This document shows, in pieces, positions 16,237 to 24,287 of a stretch of 64,000 nucleotides of DNA. Within the stretch, counting starts at the first letter, position 1. The number at the start of each line of letters is the position of its first letter. The notes under the pieces were generated by a model that was not told where the DNA came from, did not search any database, and saw nothing but the letters and a program-made list of their open reading frames with translations. The DNA is taken from positions 2,046,001-2,110,000 of the forward strand of contig OZ257149.1 in NCBI GenBank assembly GCA_965279085.1. Direction: 5' to 3'. The DNA is from UBA7672 sp965279085. Lineage in GTDB: Bacteria; Pseudomonadota; Alphaproteobacteria; Caulobacterales; Hyphomonadaceae. Position numbers and translations under genes: made by a program.

Positions 16237-16830
16237 ATGCGTGACCGGCTGTTCTTCCTCCTCGCCTTCATCCTGGCCAGCTCCTTCATCTTGATGGCGC
16301 TGCAGCCCTTCGCGCATCGCGTTCCCTCGGGACCGGTCAGCGGTGGCGGACGCAATGCGGAAGACGTGACCGTGAAGGGTGACGAACTCTACCGGTTCCA
16401 GCCCGGCAGCTATGACAGCATCAAGGTCATTCCGGCGTCGGGCGAGACGCCGCCCCTCATCCGCATCACGCGGCCGAAGGAGCAGGAGTACCAGGATCCG
16501 CGTTCGGGCGCGCATCTGGTTCTAGCCGAAGACATCGAATTCGCGCTGGAGCACCGCAAGATCCAGATCGAGATCGAGGCCCGCGCTGCCGGTGACTTCC
16601 CAGCAAGTCAGTTTTCCGCGGACTATTTCTCGAAGGCGGAGTTTGAAACAGGTTGGGAGACGTTCGATCTGACAACCGAATTCCAAACCTATCGCTTTAC
16701 CTTTGACACCCCGCCACGCGGCGACACAGAAGGTTATGACTATCTCGGCATTCGCCCCGAGGTTCCCGACAAGCAACGCACGATGGAAGTGCGCTCCGTG
16801 CGCGTGAACGCACTGACTCCAAAGAGCTGA
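16237..16830 (+). CDS. Membrane-anchored hypothetical protein
   Basis: A 197-residue protein with one N-terminal hydrophobic segment (FFLLAFILASSFILMAL, about 6-22) that is either an anchor or an uncleaved signal. The extracytoplasmic part is beta-rich, with strands such as RKIQIEIEARAAG and TYRFTFDTPPRG and a final MEVRSVRVNAL, resembling a jelly-roll carbohydrate-binding fold by pattern only. A GTG three codons earlier is an alternative start. The gene stands alone on the plus strand between two minus-strand operons. Confidence 0.6.
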   Translation: MRDRLFFLLAFILASSFILMALQPFAHRVPSGPVSGGGRNAEDVTVKGDELYRFQPGSYDSIKVIPASGETPPLIRITRPKEQEYQDPRSGAHLVLAEDIEFALEHRKIQIEIEARAAGDFPASQFSADYFSKAEFETGWETFDLTTEFQTYRFTFDTPPRGDTEGYDYLGIRPEVPDKQRTMEVRSVRVNALTPKS

Positions 16831-16839
16831 GGAACAACT

Positions 16840-17994
16840 CTAGCCGTTGAAGCCGCGGATCGCGTCGATAATGGCGTCCTGATCGGCCGTGGTCAGATAG
16901 GGGTGCATCGGCAGCGAAAGAACGCGGTTGCGGATCGATTCCGTGACCGGCAGGCCGCCTGGCGCTTTCGGATAGACCGAATAGACATCCTGCATGTGGA
17001 TCGGGATCGGATAGTAGATCGCCGTCGGCACGCCCTTGGTCTTGAGATGTGCCGCCAGCGCATCGCGGTTGTCGTGCTCGATTGTGTACTGCGCCCAGTT
17101 CGAGAAGCCGCCTTCAATCACTTTTGGAACCAAGCGGACATGCGATGCGAGCGCCTTGTTGTAACGCTGGGCGACCGCGTCGCGCTTCTGCAGCTCGTCC
17201 GGATAGATTTTCAGCTTCTCGGACAGGATGGCCGCCTGGATGGCGTCAAGGCGTGAGTTCACCCCGATGCGCATGTTCAGATAGCGCGGATCATTGTCGT
17301 ATTTCTTCGCGGCCATGTCTTCGGCCGAGGCCTTGCCGTGAATGCGGATCGAGTCGACGAGGCCCGCGAGCGAGTCATCATTTGTCAGGATGGCGCCGCC
17401 ATCACCGTAACAGCCGAGCGGCTTGGCGGGGAAGAAGGATGCGGTTGCGACATCGGCCCAATCGAGCGGCTGCTTGCCGTGCAGCGTGCAGCCAAAGCCC
17501 TGCGCCTGGTCAGCGATAACCTTGAGCCCGTGCTTCTTCGCGATGGCGGATATGGCGACATAGTCGGCCGGCTGGCCGAAGAGATCGACGGCGATAATGG
17601 CGCGCGGCTTGAGCTTGCCCTGTTTCTTCACATCGAGGATAGCGGCCTCAAGGCTGGCCGGGTCCATGTTGTAGGTGTCGGGCAACACATCGACGAAGAC
17701 GGGGCTGGCGCCGACCAGCGGCGCGACTTCGGCGCTGGCGACGAAAGTGAAGCTCGGCACAAAGACCGCGTCGCCCGGACCAATGTTCCAGGCGCGCAAC
17801 GGGATCAGTAGTGCATCGGTTCCGTTGGCGCAGGCCAGTGCGTGCTTCGCGCCGGCGAAGGCCGCAAGCGCCTTCTCGAAATTCGTGACCTCGGACCCCA
17901 TGATGAAGCCGCAGGTGGAGACAACGCGAGCGATGGCGGCGTCGATCTGCGGGCGGATACGGTCGCGCTGGGCGGCGAGGTCGATGAAGTTCAT
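16840..17994 (-). CDS. DegT/DnrJ/EryC1/StrS sugar aminotransferase
   Basis: A 384-residue PLP enzyme. CANGTDAL is near 55-62, the PLP-contacting D162 sits in IADQAQ, the catalytic K191 is in SFFPAKPLGCYGDGGA, and VGVNSRLDAIQAAIL-like residues follow near 243. The motif set is closest to WbpE-type enzymes, which aminate UDP-3-keto-GlcNAcA, but KdnA, which makes 8-amino-Kdo, belongs to the same superfamily. It is the last gene of the kdsD-kdsB-phosphatase run, separated by 96 bases. A hexosaminuronic-acid role and a Kdo8N role are both open. Confidence 0.85.
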   Translation of the reverse strand: MNFIDLAAQRDRIRPQIDAAIARVVSTCGFIMGSEVTNFEKALAAFAGAKHALACANGTDALLIPLRAWNIGPGDAVFVPSFTFVASAEVAPLVGASPVFVDVLPDTYNMDPASLEAAILDVKKQGKLKPRAIIAVDLFGQPADYVAISAIAKKHGLKVIADQAQGFGCTLHGKQPLDWADVATASFFPAKPLGCYGDGGAILTNDDSLAGLVDSIRIHGKASAEDMAAKKYDNDPRYLNMRIGVNSRLDAIQAAILSEKLKIYPDELQKRDAVAQRYNKALASHVRLVPKVIEGGFSNWAQYTIEHDNRDALAAHLKTKGVPTAIYYPIPIHMQDVYSVYPKAPGGLPVTESIRNRVLSLPMHPYLTTADQDAIIDAIRGFNG

Positions 17995-18090
17995 GGGATG
18001 GAACTCACGCTACGGATTTCGGGCGGTGAATGCCTTTGCCCGGATTCAAGGGCAAATCACCTTGCGCTGCAATCTGTAACGTAGAGCGCG

Positions 18091-18699
18091 TCAGGGCGCG
18101 GCGCCCGGTCGCACATTCCATTCGATCACCGTTGGATCGGGCGAAAGCTCGATCACGCCATAGGCGGCCGTGGCGAGCTTGGCGTCGCGGCGGTGGGCGT
18201 TGGCGGCGGCGAGCGCGAAGCGGGCGACGCCGTTCGAGGTGACGATCAGGTGGTCGCCGGACTGTTCCGCCAGCTCGGAAAACAGCTCCTGCCAGTTGCC
18301 GATGATGGCGGCGGGATCGACACGCCAGCCCGACGGCACGACGGATTCCTTCTCCCACGCTTCCAGCGCCGCTTTGCCGACGCGGGCGACGACTTCGTCC
18401 TCGGGACGGTTCTCGTCCGGGCCGTAGTCGATCTCGCGTAGGAAGAGGTCGGTGATGAGTTCTGGCGGCTCGCTCTGACTCGCGAGAATCGCTTGCGCTG
18501 TCTGGCGCGTGCGCTTGAGCGGGCCGGAACGGGCCGTGACGAACCGCGTCTGCATGCTCGTGAAAGCGAGACAAAGCGCATCCGCCTGCGCCATCCCGGA
18601 ATGCGACAGCGGCAGGTCCGTGCGGCCGCCGACGCGGGTGACGACGTCGCCCTTGTCGAACGTGTTGCCGTGCCGGACGATGTAGAGCCGTGCCGTCAT
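18091..18699 (-). CDS. Histidine phosphatase family protein
   Basis: A 202-residue protein with the phosphoglycerate-mutase fold: IVRHGNTF at 7-14 (phospho-histidine H10), SGPLKRTRQTA near 58-68, a glutamate in LREIDYG, and the second histidine normally found in a late VTSHG block replaced by VTSNG near 153-157. That missing second histidine deserves attention. Its ATG overlaps the kdsB stop (ATGA), so a job in Kdo or nucleotide-sugar metabolism is plausible, perhaps on Kdo-8-phosphate in place of the HAD enzyme KdsC, but this is speculation. Confidence 0.78.
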   Translation of the reverse strand: MTARLYIVRHGNTFDKGDVVTRVGGRTDLPLSHSGMAQADALCLAFTSMQTRFVTARSGPLKRTRQTAQAILASQSEPPELITDLFLREIDYGPDENRPEDEVVARVGKAALEAWEKESVVPSGWRVDPAAIIGNWQELFSELAEQSGDHLIVTSNGVARFALAAANAHRRDAKLATAAYGVIELSPDPTVIEWNVRPGAAP

Positions 18700-19496
18700 G
18701 ACTGGTACGGATCGCCGCGTTCCTGGAGGATGCGCGTGGCGCGCTCGGCGTCCTCCGGCGTGTCGATACCGGCGGACGGAAGATCGGACGGCGCAACAGA
18801 TACGGCGAAGACGCTGAGACCGTTCTCGAGGAAGCGCAGCTGCTCGAGACCTTCGAGTTCCTCGTAGCGCGACTGCGGCAAGGTCGAGATGCGGTCGAGC
18901 GCTTTGCGGGAATAGCCGTAGAGGCCGACATGCTGGAGCACGGGAGAGAGATCGCCTTCCGCACGCATCCTCGCCTCGTTGCGCATGGCTGGCAGGACGT
19001 TCTTGGAGAACCACAACGCACGCCCATCCGTAGCGCGGATACAAGTCGTGCCCGAGAATGGTGTCGTCTTCTTGTGCTCGCGCAGCGCGTCGAGGGCTGT
19101 CCACGAAAGCGGGATCACCGGCGTGACGACATCGCCCTTCGAGGCATTGTCGATGAGGGCTGCAACATGCTCGGGCGGCGTGAATGGCGCATCGCCCTGC
19201 AGGTTGACCACGAAGTCCGCGTCAGGCGCGGCGAGCGCGGCGGCGGCGCGACAGCGATCGGTGCCTGAAGGGAGATCGGGATCGGTCATCACGGCATCGA
19301 CGCCAATCTCGCGGGCGTGGGCGGAGATGCGATCATCGTCGGTGGCGACGAGAACGTGCGCGCCAGTCTTCGCTCCCGCGAGCTTCGCGGCGCGCACCGT
19401 GCGCGCCAGCATCGATACCCCGTTGATCGGCTTCAGCGGCTTGCCGTCGAAGCGCTTGGAGGCGTAGCGGGCAGGAATGACGATTACTGTTTTCAT
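18696..19496 (-). CDS. kdsB: 3-deoxy-manno-octulosonate cytidylyltransferase
   Basis: A 266-residue enzyme with the nucleotide-binding N-terminus VIPARYASKRFDGKPL, then VATDDDRI near 51-58, SGTDRCRAAAAL near 76 and NLQGDAPF near 97-104. It activates Kdo as CMP-Kdo for lipid A and inner-core assembly in the cytosol. It sits ten bases downstream of kdsD and overlaps the phosphatase gene by four bases. kdsA and kdsC are not in the window. Some KdsB enzymes prefer 8-amino-Kdo, which is relevant to the nearby aminotransferase and dehydrogenase. Confidence 0.93.
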   Translation of the reverse strand: MKTVIVIPARYASKRFDGKPLKPINGVSMLARTVRAAKLAGAKTGAHVLVATDDDRISAHAREIGVDAVMTDPDLPSGTDRCRAAAALAAPDADFVVNLQGDAPFTPPEHVAALIDNASKGDVVTPVIPLSWTALDALREHKKTTPFSGTTCIRATDGRALWFSKNVLPAMRNEARMRAEGDLSPVLQHVGLYGYSRKALDRISTLPQSRYEELEGLEQLRFLENGLSVFAVSVAPSDLPSAGIDTPEDAERATRILQERGDPYQS

Positions 19497-19506
19497 CGCG
19501 CGTGCG

Positions 19507-20466
19507 TCACGCGAGGCCGGATTTCAGGAGGTCGTGCATGTGGATGATGCCTGCGGGCTTGCCGTTCTCGACGACGAAGATCTGCGTGATCTTTCGCTCG
19601 TTCATCGTGCGCAGCACCTCGGCGGCGAGCTGTTCCGGCGCAGCGGTGAGCGGCTTCCGGTTCATCACATCGTCGATGATCTTCGCCGTAACGCCGGAGG
19701 TGAGATAGCGGCGCAGGTCGCCGTCGGTCACGATGCCGGCGAGTTTTCCGTCGGGCGATGTAACACCAAGCACACCAAAGCCCTTGCCCGACATGGACTT
19801 CACCGCATCGATGAAAGCGGTTCCGGCGGCAACAAGCGGCAACTCCGCCGACTTGTGCATAAGGTCAGATGCGGTGCGCAGCATGGCGCCGAGCTTGCCG
19901 CCCGGATGGAAGACCTTGAAGTGGTCCGCCTTGAACCCCTTGCTCTCGAGCAACGCCACGGCGAGCGCATCGCCGAGCGCGATCATCAGTGTGGTCGAGG
20001 TGGTAGGCGCATTGGTCTCGGCGCAGGCCTCGGCGGCGTCGGGAACGAGGAGAAGAATATCGGCGGCGCGACCCAGCGTGGAGTCGGCTTTCGACGTCAT
20101 GCCCAGCAGCGGGATCGAATAACGCTTGGCGTAGCTCAGCATGTCGGCGAGTTCTTTCGTCTCGCCGGACTTCGACAGCGCGAGGATCACATCGCCCTGG
20201 CCGATCATGCCAAGGTCGCCATGGCTGGCCTCGGTGGCGTGCACGAAATAGGCCTGAGTGCCGGTGGAGGCCATGGTCGCGGCGATCTTGCGGGCGACAT
20301 GGCCGGACTTGCCAATGCCCGTGCAGATCACCCTGCCCTTGGCCGCCAGCATGGTGTCCACCGCGCGGACGAAGTCGTTGCCCAGAGTCCGGCCAAGCGC
20401 ACCCAGGGCGTCCGCTTCAAGGGCCAGAACCCGGCGTGCCGTAGCGATATGGGGGTGGTCGGACAT
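19507..20466 (-). CDS. kdsD: Arabinose-5-phosphate isomerase (KpsF/KdsD family)
   Basis: A 319-residue protein with a sugar-isomerase (SIS) domain (GIGKSGHVARKIAATMASTG near 50-69, HGDLGMI near 83-89, SKSGETKE near 98-105) and two CBS domains (about 205-260 and 275-319, ending TQIFVVENGKPAGIIHMHDLL). It interconverts ribulose-5-P and arabinose-5-P, the first committed step to Kdo. The start at 20466 gives the family length. Two upstream ATGs (20475 and 20556) are less likely. It is the first gene of the kds run, and its upstream region diverges from 20616. Confidence 0.92.
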   Translation of the reverse strand: MSDHPHIATARRVLALEADALGALGRTLGNDFVRAVDTMLAAKGRVICTGIGKSGHVARKIAATMASTGTQAYFVHATEASHGDLGMIGQGDVILALSKSGETKELADMLSYAKRYSIPLLGMTSKADSTLGRAADILLLVPDAAEACAETNAPTTSTTLMIALGDALAVALLESKGFKADHFKVFHPGGKLGAMLRTASDLMHKSAELPLVAAGTAFIDAVKSMSGKGFGVLGVTSPDGKLAGIVTDGDLRRYLTSGVTAKIIDDVMNRKPLTAAPEQLAAEVLRTMNERKITQIFVVENGKPAGIIHMHDLLKSGLA

Positions 20467-20615
20467 GCGCCTCATGTGGACCAGAATTGCCGCATTGTCA
20501 TCCGTGGACTGCCGCCAGAACGGCGTGGCGGACGGCTTGTGACCTTCAGGCGTCACAGGCTGTTGAGAGCGGCTTTGCGGCGCGCTAAGCAGGCATTGGG
20601 GTGATGGAGTAAAGC

Positions 20616-21560
20616 GTGCGCGGTTTCCTGATTTTTCTTGGCCTGCTGCTGGTTCTTGGCGGGGGGGCGGTGGCGGCAGCGCAATATGCGCCGGTCGACC
20701 TTTCGATGCTGGACAGCGTCGCAGGGGCCAAGGAGTTCCTCCTGTCCCCGATGGCGCTCTATGCGGGCGGCGGCGCGGCGGGGTTCGGCCTGCTGCTGAT
20801 CGTCATCGCCGCGGCAACGGGCGGGAAGAAGAAAGAGAAGCCAGCCAAACCAGCTCCGAAGGCCAAGGCCGCGCCGGTGAAAGCCGAGAAGGCTTCACCA
20901 AAGGCCGACCCCATCGAAGCGAAGCCCGCGCCGAAAGCGGAGGCGCCGAAGCCGGCTCCCAAACCAGCGCCCGCCCCTCAGCCCGCTCCGCAACATGGGC
21001 CGGCGCCTGCCGCGACCAAGCCGGCTCCCGCGCCACAACTCGTCGTCGCCGCGCCGCAAGCGGCGCCTGCCCCTAATAAGCCCGCGCCGGCTCCCGCGCC
21101 GCTGCTTGCACCAGCCTCAGCGCCCAAGCCCGTCGCCTCAGGGCAGCCTCCCGCTGCAGTAGACACGCGCCACGCCGACCCGCGCCTCATGAACCGCAAG
21201 CGCGTGTCGGATCTAGTCTCGATCAACGACGCGCTGAAGGCGTACCACAAGCAGAATGGCGTCTATCCGAGAGCTGGCGGGCTATCGGGCTTCCCTGATC
21301 GCGGAGCTGCTTGGATTCCCGGTCTATCGCCGGATTTCATCGCCGAACTGCCGCGCGATCCGGCGCTTTCGTCGGACAAGTCTGGCCCTCAATACGTCTA
21401 CGCATCCGACGGCAAGGACTACAAACTGCTTGCGCAGGGCGTGTCGCTGGTCGGCGGCACCAATGTGGAAGTGCTGGGCGTGCGCATCGATCCGACGCGC
21501 CAGCCAACGCCGGAAAACTGCGCCTTCGGCTACTGGACGGAAGGCTTCGCGAGCGCCTGA
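20616..21560 (+). CDS. Membrane protein with Pro/Ala linker and pilin-like C-terminal domain
   Basis: A 314-residue protein starting at GTG behind GGAG. Two hydrophobic helices (about 4-22 and 45-67) flank a short periplasmic loop. Residues about 70-180 are a low-complexity Lys/Pro/Ala segment suited to crossing the periplasm or cell wall. The C-terminal 120 residues (DLVSINDALKAYHKQNGVYP, PDRGAAWIPGLSPDFI, ELPRDPALS, GPQYVYASDGKDYKLLAQG) resemble the soluble part of type II secretion pseudopilins such as GspG. No prepilin peptidase site is present. The function is unknown. Confidence 0.7.
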   Translation: MRGFLIFLGLLLVLGGGAVAAAQYAPVDLSMLDSVAGAKEFLLSPMALYAGGGAAGFGLLLIVIAAATGGKKKEKPAKPAPKAKAAPVKAEKASPKADPIEAKPAPKAEAPKPAPKPAPAPQPAPQHGPAPAATKPAPAPQLVVAAPQAAPAPNKPAPAPAPLLAPASAPKPVASGQPPAAVDTRHADPRLMNRKRVSDLVSINDALKAYHKQNGVYPRAGGLSGFPDRGAAWIPGLSPDFIAELPRDPALSSDKSGPQYVYASDGKDYKLLAQGVSLVGGTNVEVLGVRIDPTRQPTPENCAFGYWTEGFASA

Positions 21561-21564
21561 GGCG

Positions 21565-22551
21565 TCAGGTTTTCGTGTAGTCGCGGTACCATTTCACGAA
21601 GCGGGGGATGCCCTCCTCCAGCGTCGTCGTTGGCGCAAAGCCATGATCGCGCGCCAGCGCGTCGATGTTAGCATAGGTGGCGACAACATCGCCCGGCTGC
21701 ATTGGCGCCATCAGCTTGTCGGCCTTGCGGCCAACGGCCTGCTCGATGATCTCAATGAAGCGGCCGAGTTCAACGGGACGGTTGTTGCCGATATTGTAGA
21801 TGCGGTGCAGCGGTTGCGGCGTCCTCGGCGCATCCAGCGCGGTCGAGACGACGCCGGAGACGATATCGTCGATCCAGGTGAAGTCGCGACGCAGCTGGCC
21901 GTCGTTGAACACGCGGATCGGATGACCCGAAATAATATCGCGCGTGAAGGTCCAGTACGCCATGTCCGGCCGGCCCCACGGCCCATAAACGGTGAAGAAG
22001 CGCAGGCCGACCTGCTCCATGCCGTAGAGCTTCGAATAGGTCTCACTCATCAACTCGTTTGAGCGCTTCGTCGCCGCATAAAGCGAGACTGGATTGTCGA
22101 CGCGGTCGTCTTCCGAGAATGGCGCCTTGGTGTTCGCGCCGTAGACCGATGATGAAGATGCATAGACGAGACGCGGCTTGTTCGGATGGTGGCGAACCAG
22201 CTCGAGGATGGAAAGGTGCCCCATCAGGTTCGACTGGCCATAGGCGAACGGGTTCTCGATCGAGTAGCGAACGCCTGCCTGCGCCGCGAGATGGATGACC
22301 GCTCCGGCCTCATTGATGCCTGGCGCCTGGCGCAGAGTGTAGTGATCGGCGATGTCCACCTGCGTGAAGGTGAACCCCTCGCGGCTCGTCAGTTGGGTCA
22401 GGCGATCCTGCTTGAGCTGTACCGGATAGTAGTCGTTGAGATTATCCACGCCGGTGACGCGCAGGCCCATGTCCAGCAGGCGGTTCGCGACATGGAAGCC
22501 GACAAAGCCAGCTGCGCCCGTGATAAAAACGTGATGTGGGCGATTGCTCAT
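21565..22551 (-). CDS. UDP-glucuronate 4-epimerase-like NAD-dependent epimerase
   Basis: A 328-residue extended short-chain dehydrogenase. The NAD-binding TGAAGFVGFHVA is at 11-22, VDNLNDYYPVQLKQDRL near 35-51 is characteristic of UDP-glucuronate epimerases, and the catalytic Y158xxxK162 lies in SLYAATKRSNE. It converts UDP-GlcA to UDP-GalA in the cytosol for LPS or capsule. It lies nine bases upstream of nothing on its own strand, but follows the GT2 gene by nine bases, so both are probably cotranscribed. Confidence 0.9.
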   Translation of the reverse strand: MSNRPHHVFITGAAGFVGFHVANRLLDMGLRVTGVDNLNDYYPVQLKQDRLTQLTSREGFTFTQVDIADHYTLRQAPGINEAGAVIHLAAQAGVRYSIENPFAYGQSNLMGHLSILELVRHHPNKPRLVYASSSSVYGANTKAPFSEDDRVDNPVSLYAATKRSNELMSETYSKLYGMEQVGLRFFTVYGPWGRPDMAYWTFTRDIISGHPIRVFNDGQLRRDFTWIDDIVSGVVSTALDAPRTPQPLHRIYNIGNNRPVELGRFIEIIEQAVGRKADKLMAPMQPGDVVATYANIDALARDHGFAPTTTLEEGIPRFVKWYRDYTKT

Positions 22552-22560
22552 GGCGTAGGT

Positions 22561-23571
22561 CTACCCTGATTTCCGCGCCGGAAAAGGCCGGACGTCGATC
22601 TGGCGACCCAGATAGGCGAACGGATTCCATGTGAAAGAGGAAGCAAGCGCGAACGGCTTTACCCGCCGCCGTTTACGTAAAGCGCTTCGGGCCGTTAGCG
22701 CCGGACCGAGTCCGGCAAGCCCCGCAACGAATCCATCCCATGTCGCCCGGAAGACGCCCCGGAACACGCCACGCGCAAGCAACAGAAAAGCGCCCAGCAA
22801 CCACACCGGTAGGGTGAGCAGCAGCCAGCCGCCAGGCATATTCTTGAAATAGGTCCACACGCCGTTACGCACGCCGTGGAATACCGCGAAGCGGCTGCTT
22901 CGGCCGGTGATCGCCGAACCGGCATGGCGCACGCGCGCGGCCGGTGCGTACTGACAGCGCTCTCCCATGACGCGCAGGCGAAAGGCGAGATCGACATCCT
23001 CGTGATAGCAGAAATAGCGCTCGTCGAAGCCGCCGGCGTCGAGGAACAACGCGCGCGAATACATCGCGGCCGCGCCGCATGGCCCGAAGCATTCGCCGGC
23101 CTGCGGCGCTTTCGACGCGGGATGGCCGAAGCCGCCGCGCCACGCATAACCAAAAGCGAGATAATTGTCCCCCGCTCCATCGAGCTTCGACTGTTCCTGC
23201 AGGTTCAGCTGGAGCGACGCGACCATGCGATGACCGGGATGCTTGCGGACGGCGCGCATCATCGCATCCAGCCAGTCCGGCTCAGCCTCCGCGTCGGGAT
23301 TGAGCAGCGCGAGCCATTCACCCCGGCCTGCCGACGCTGCGATATTGTTGGCGCGAGCAAAGCCCAGATTGTCCGTCTGCTTCAGGATGGTGAGGCGTTC
23401 GGGCTTTTCGGCAAGACTGTCGAGCGAGCTATCCGTTGAGGCATTGTCAACGATGATGACTTCAAAACTGCGATGCGTCTGTCGCGCGAGGGATGCGATA
23501 CAGCCTTTGAGATAATCGCCGCTATTGTAGTTGACGACGACGACCGTGATCTCGGGCGGGGCTTCCGTCAT
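22561..23571 (-). CDS. GT2 family glycosyltransferase (rhamnosyltransferase-like)
   Basis: A 336-residue GT-A enzyme. The nucleotide-binding VVVVNYNSGDYL is near 10-21, VIIVDNASTDSS follows, the metal-binding LLNPDAEAEPDW (DxD equivalent) is near 90-101, and GGFDERYFCYHEDVDLAFR is near 178-196. Two hydrophobic segments close to the C-terminus (WLLLTLPVWLLGAFLLLARG) suggest membrane attachment. It adds a sugar to a lipid-linked glycan; donor and acceptor are unknown. A close paralogue lies at 32241-33305. It is followed closely by the epimerase gene and preceded by the transaldolase-like gene only three bases away. Confidence 0.88.
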   Translation of the reverse strand: MTEAPPEITVVVVNYNSGDYLKGCIASLARQTHRSFEVIIVDNASTDSSLDSLAEKPERLTILKQTDNLGFARANNIAASAGRGEWLALLNPDAEAEPDWLDAMMRAVRKHPGHRMVASLQLNLQEQSKLDGAGDNYLAFGYAWRGGFGHPASKAPQAGECFGPCGAAAMYSRALFLDAGGFDERYFCYHEDVDLAFRLRVMGERCQYAPAARVRHAGSAITGRSSRFAVFHGVRNGVWTYFKNMPGGWLLLTLPVWLLGAFLLLARGVFRGVFRATWDGFVAGLAGLGPALTARSALRKRRRVKPFALASSFTWNPFAYLGRQIDVRPFPARKSG

Positions 23572-23574
23572 ACA

Positions 23575-24228
23575 CTAGAGAATCGACTGACCGGTTGATT
23601 TCCAGTCCTTGAGAAAGGCTTCGACGCCGGAGTCCGTCAACTCATGCTTGTAGAGCGAGGCGAAGATCTTTGGCGGCAGCGTGGCGCAGTCCGAGCCCGC
23701 AAGAGCTGCAAGCCGGACATGATCCGCCGAGCGGATCGAGGCGGAGAGGATGTTCGTCGCGAAACCGTAGTTGTCATAGACGCGGCGGATCTCGCGGATC
23801 AGCTCCATGCCGTCGATGCCCTTGTCGTCGAGACGGCCGATGAAGGGCGAGATGAAATAGGCGCCGGCCTTGGCGGCGAGCAGGGCCTGCACCGCGGTGA
23901 AGCACAGCGTTACGTTCACGCGGATGCCTTCGTCCGACAGCGTGCGGCAGGCGCGCAGGCCGTTCTCGGTGAGCGGCAGCTTTACCACCACGTTGGAGGC
24001 GATGCGGGCCAGATAGCGCCCTTCGGCGAGCATGCCGTCTACATCGGTGGCGACCGCTTCGGCGCTAACCGGGCCGGGGATGATCGAGCAGATCTCGGCG
24101 ATCGCTTCCTTCATCTTGCGGCCGGACTTGGCGATCAGCGTGGGATTGGTCGTGACGCCGTCGATGAGGCCGCTGGCCGCGGCGGTGCGCAGCTCGCCAA
24201 CGTCCGCAGAATCGATGAACAGCTGCAT
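23575..24228 (-). CDS. Transaldolase/fructose-6-phosphate aldolase-like protein
   Basis: A 217-residue single-domain protein of the short transaldolase family: MQLFIDSADVGEL, GVTTNPTLIAKSG near 24-36, the Schiff-base lysine K83 in VVVKLPLTENG, and FISPFIGRLDD near 125-135. It moves or releases dihydroxyacetone units from C6/C7 sugar phosphates. The length fits FSA and Bacillus-type transaldolases, not the 35-kDa form. The ATG at 24228 follows GGAGA, and an upstream in-frame extension lacks support. It precedes the GT2 gene by three bases, so it shares its transcript. Confidence 0.88.
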   Translation of the reverse strand: MQLFIDSADVGELRTAAASGLIDGVTTNPTLIAKSGRKMKEAIAEICSIIPGPVSAEAVATDVDGMLAEGRYLARIASNVVVKLPLTENGLRACRTLSDEGIRVNVTLCFTAVQALLAAKAGAYFISPFIGRLDDKGIDGMELIREIRRVYDNYGFATNILSASIRSADHVRLAALAGSDCATLPPKIFASLYKHELTDSGVEAFLKDWKSTGQSIL

Positions 24229-24287
24229 CAAACAGTCTCCCAGAAGGCCTTGTCGTGCGCCAGTCATAGCTGGCAGCGGCCGCCCCG

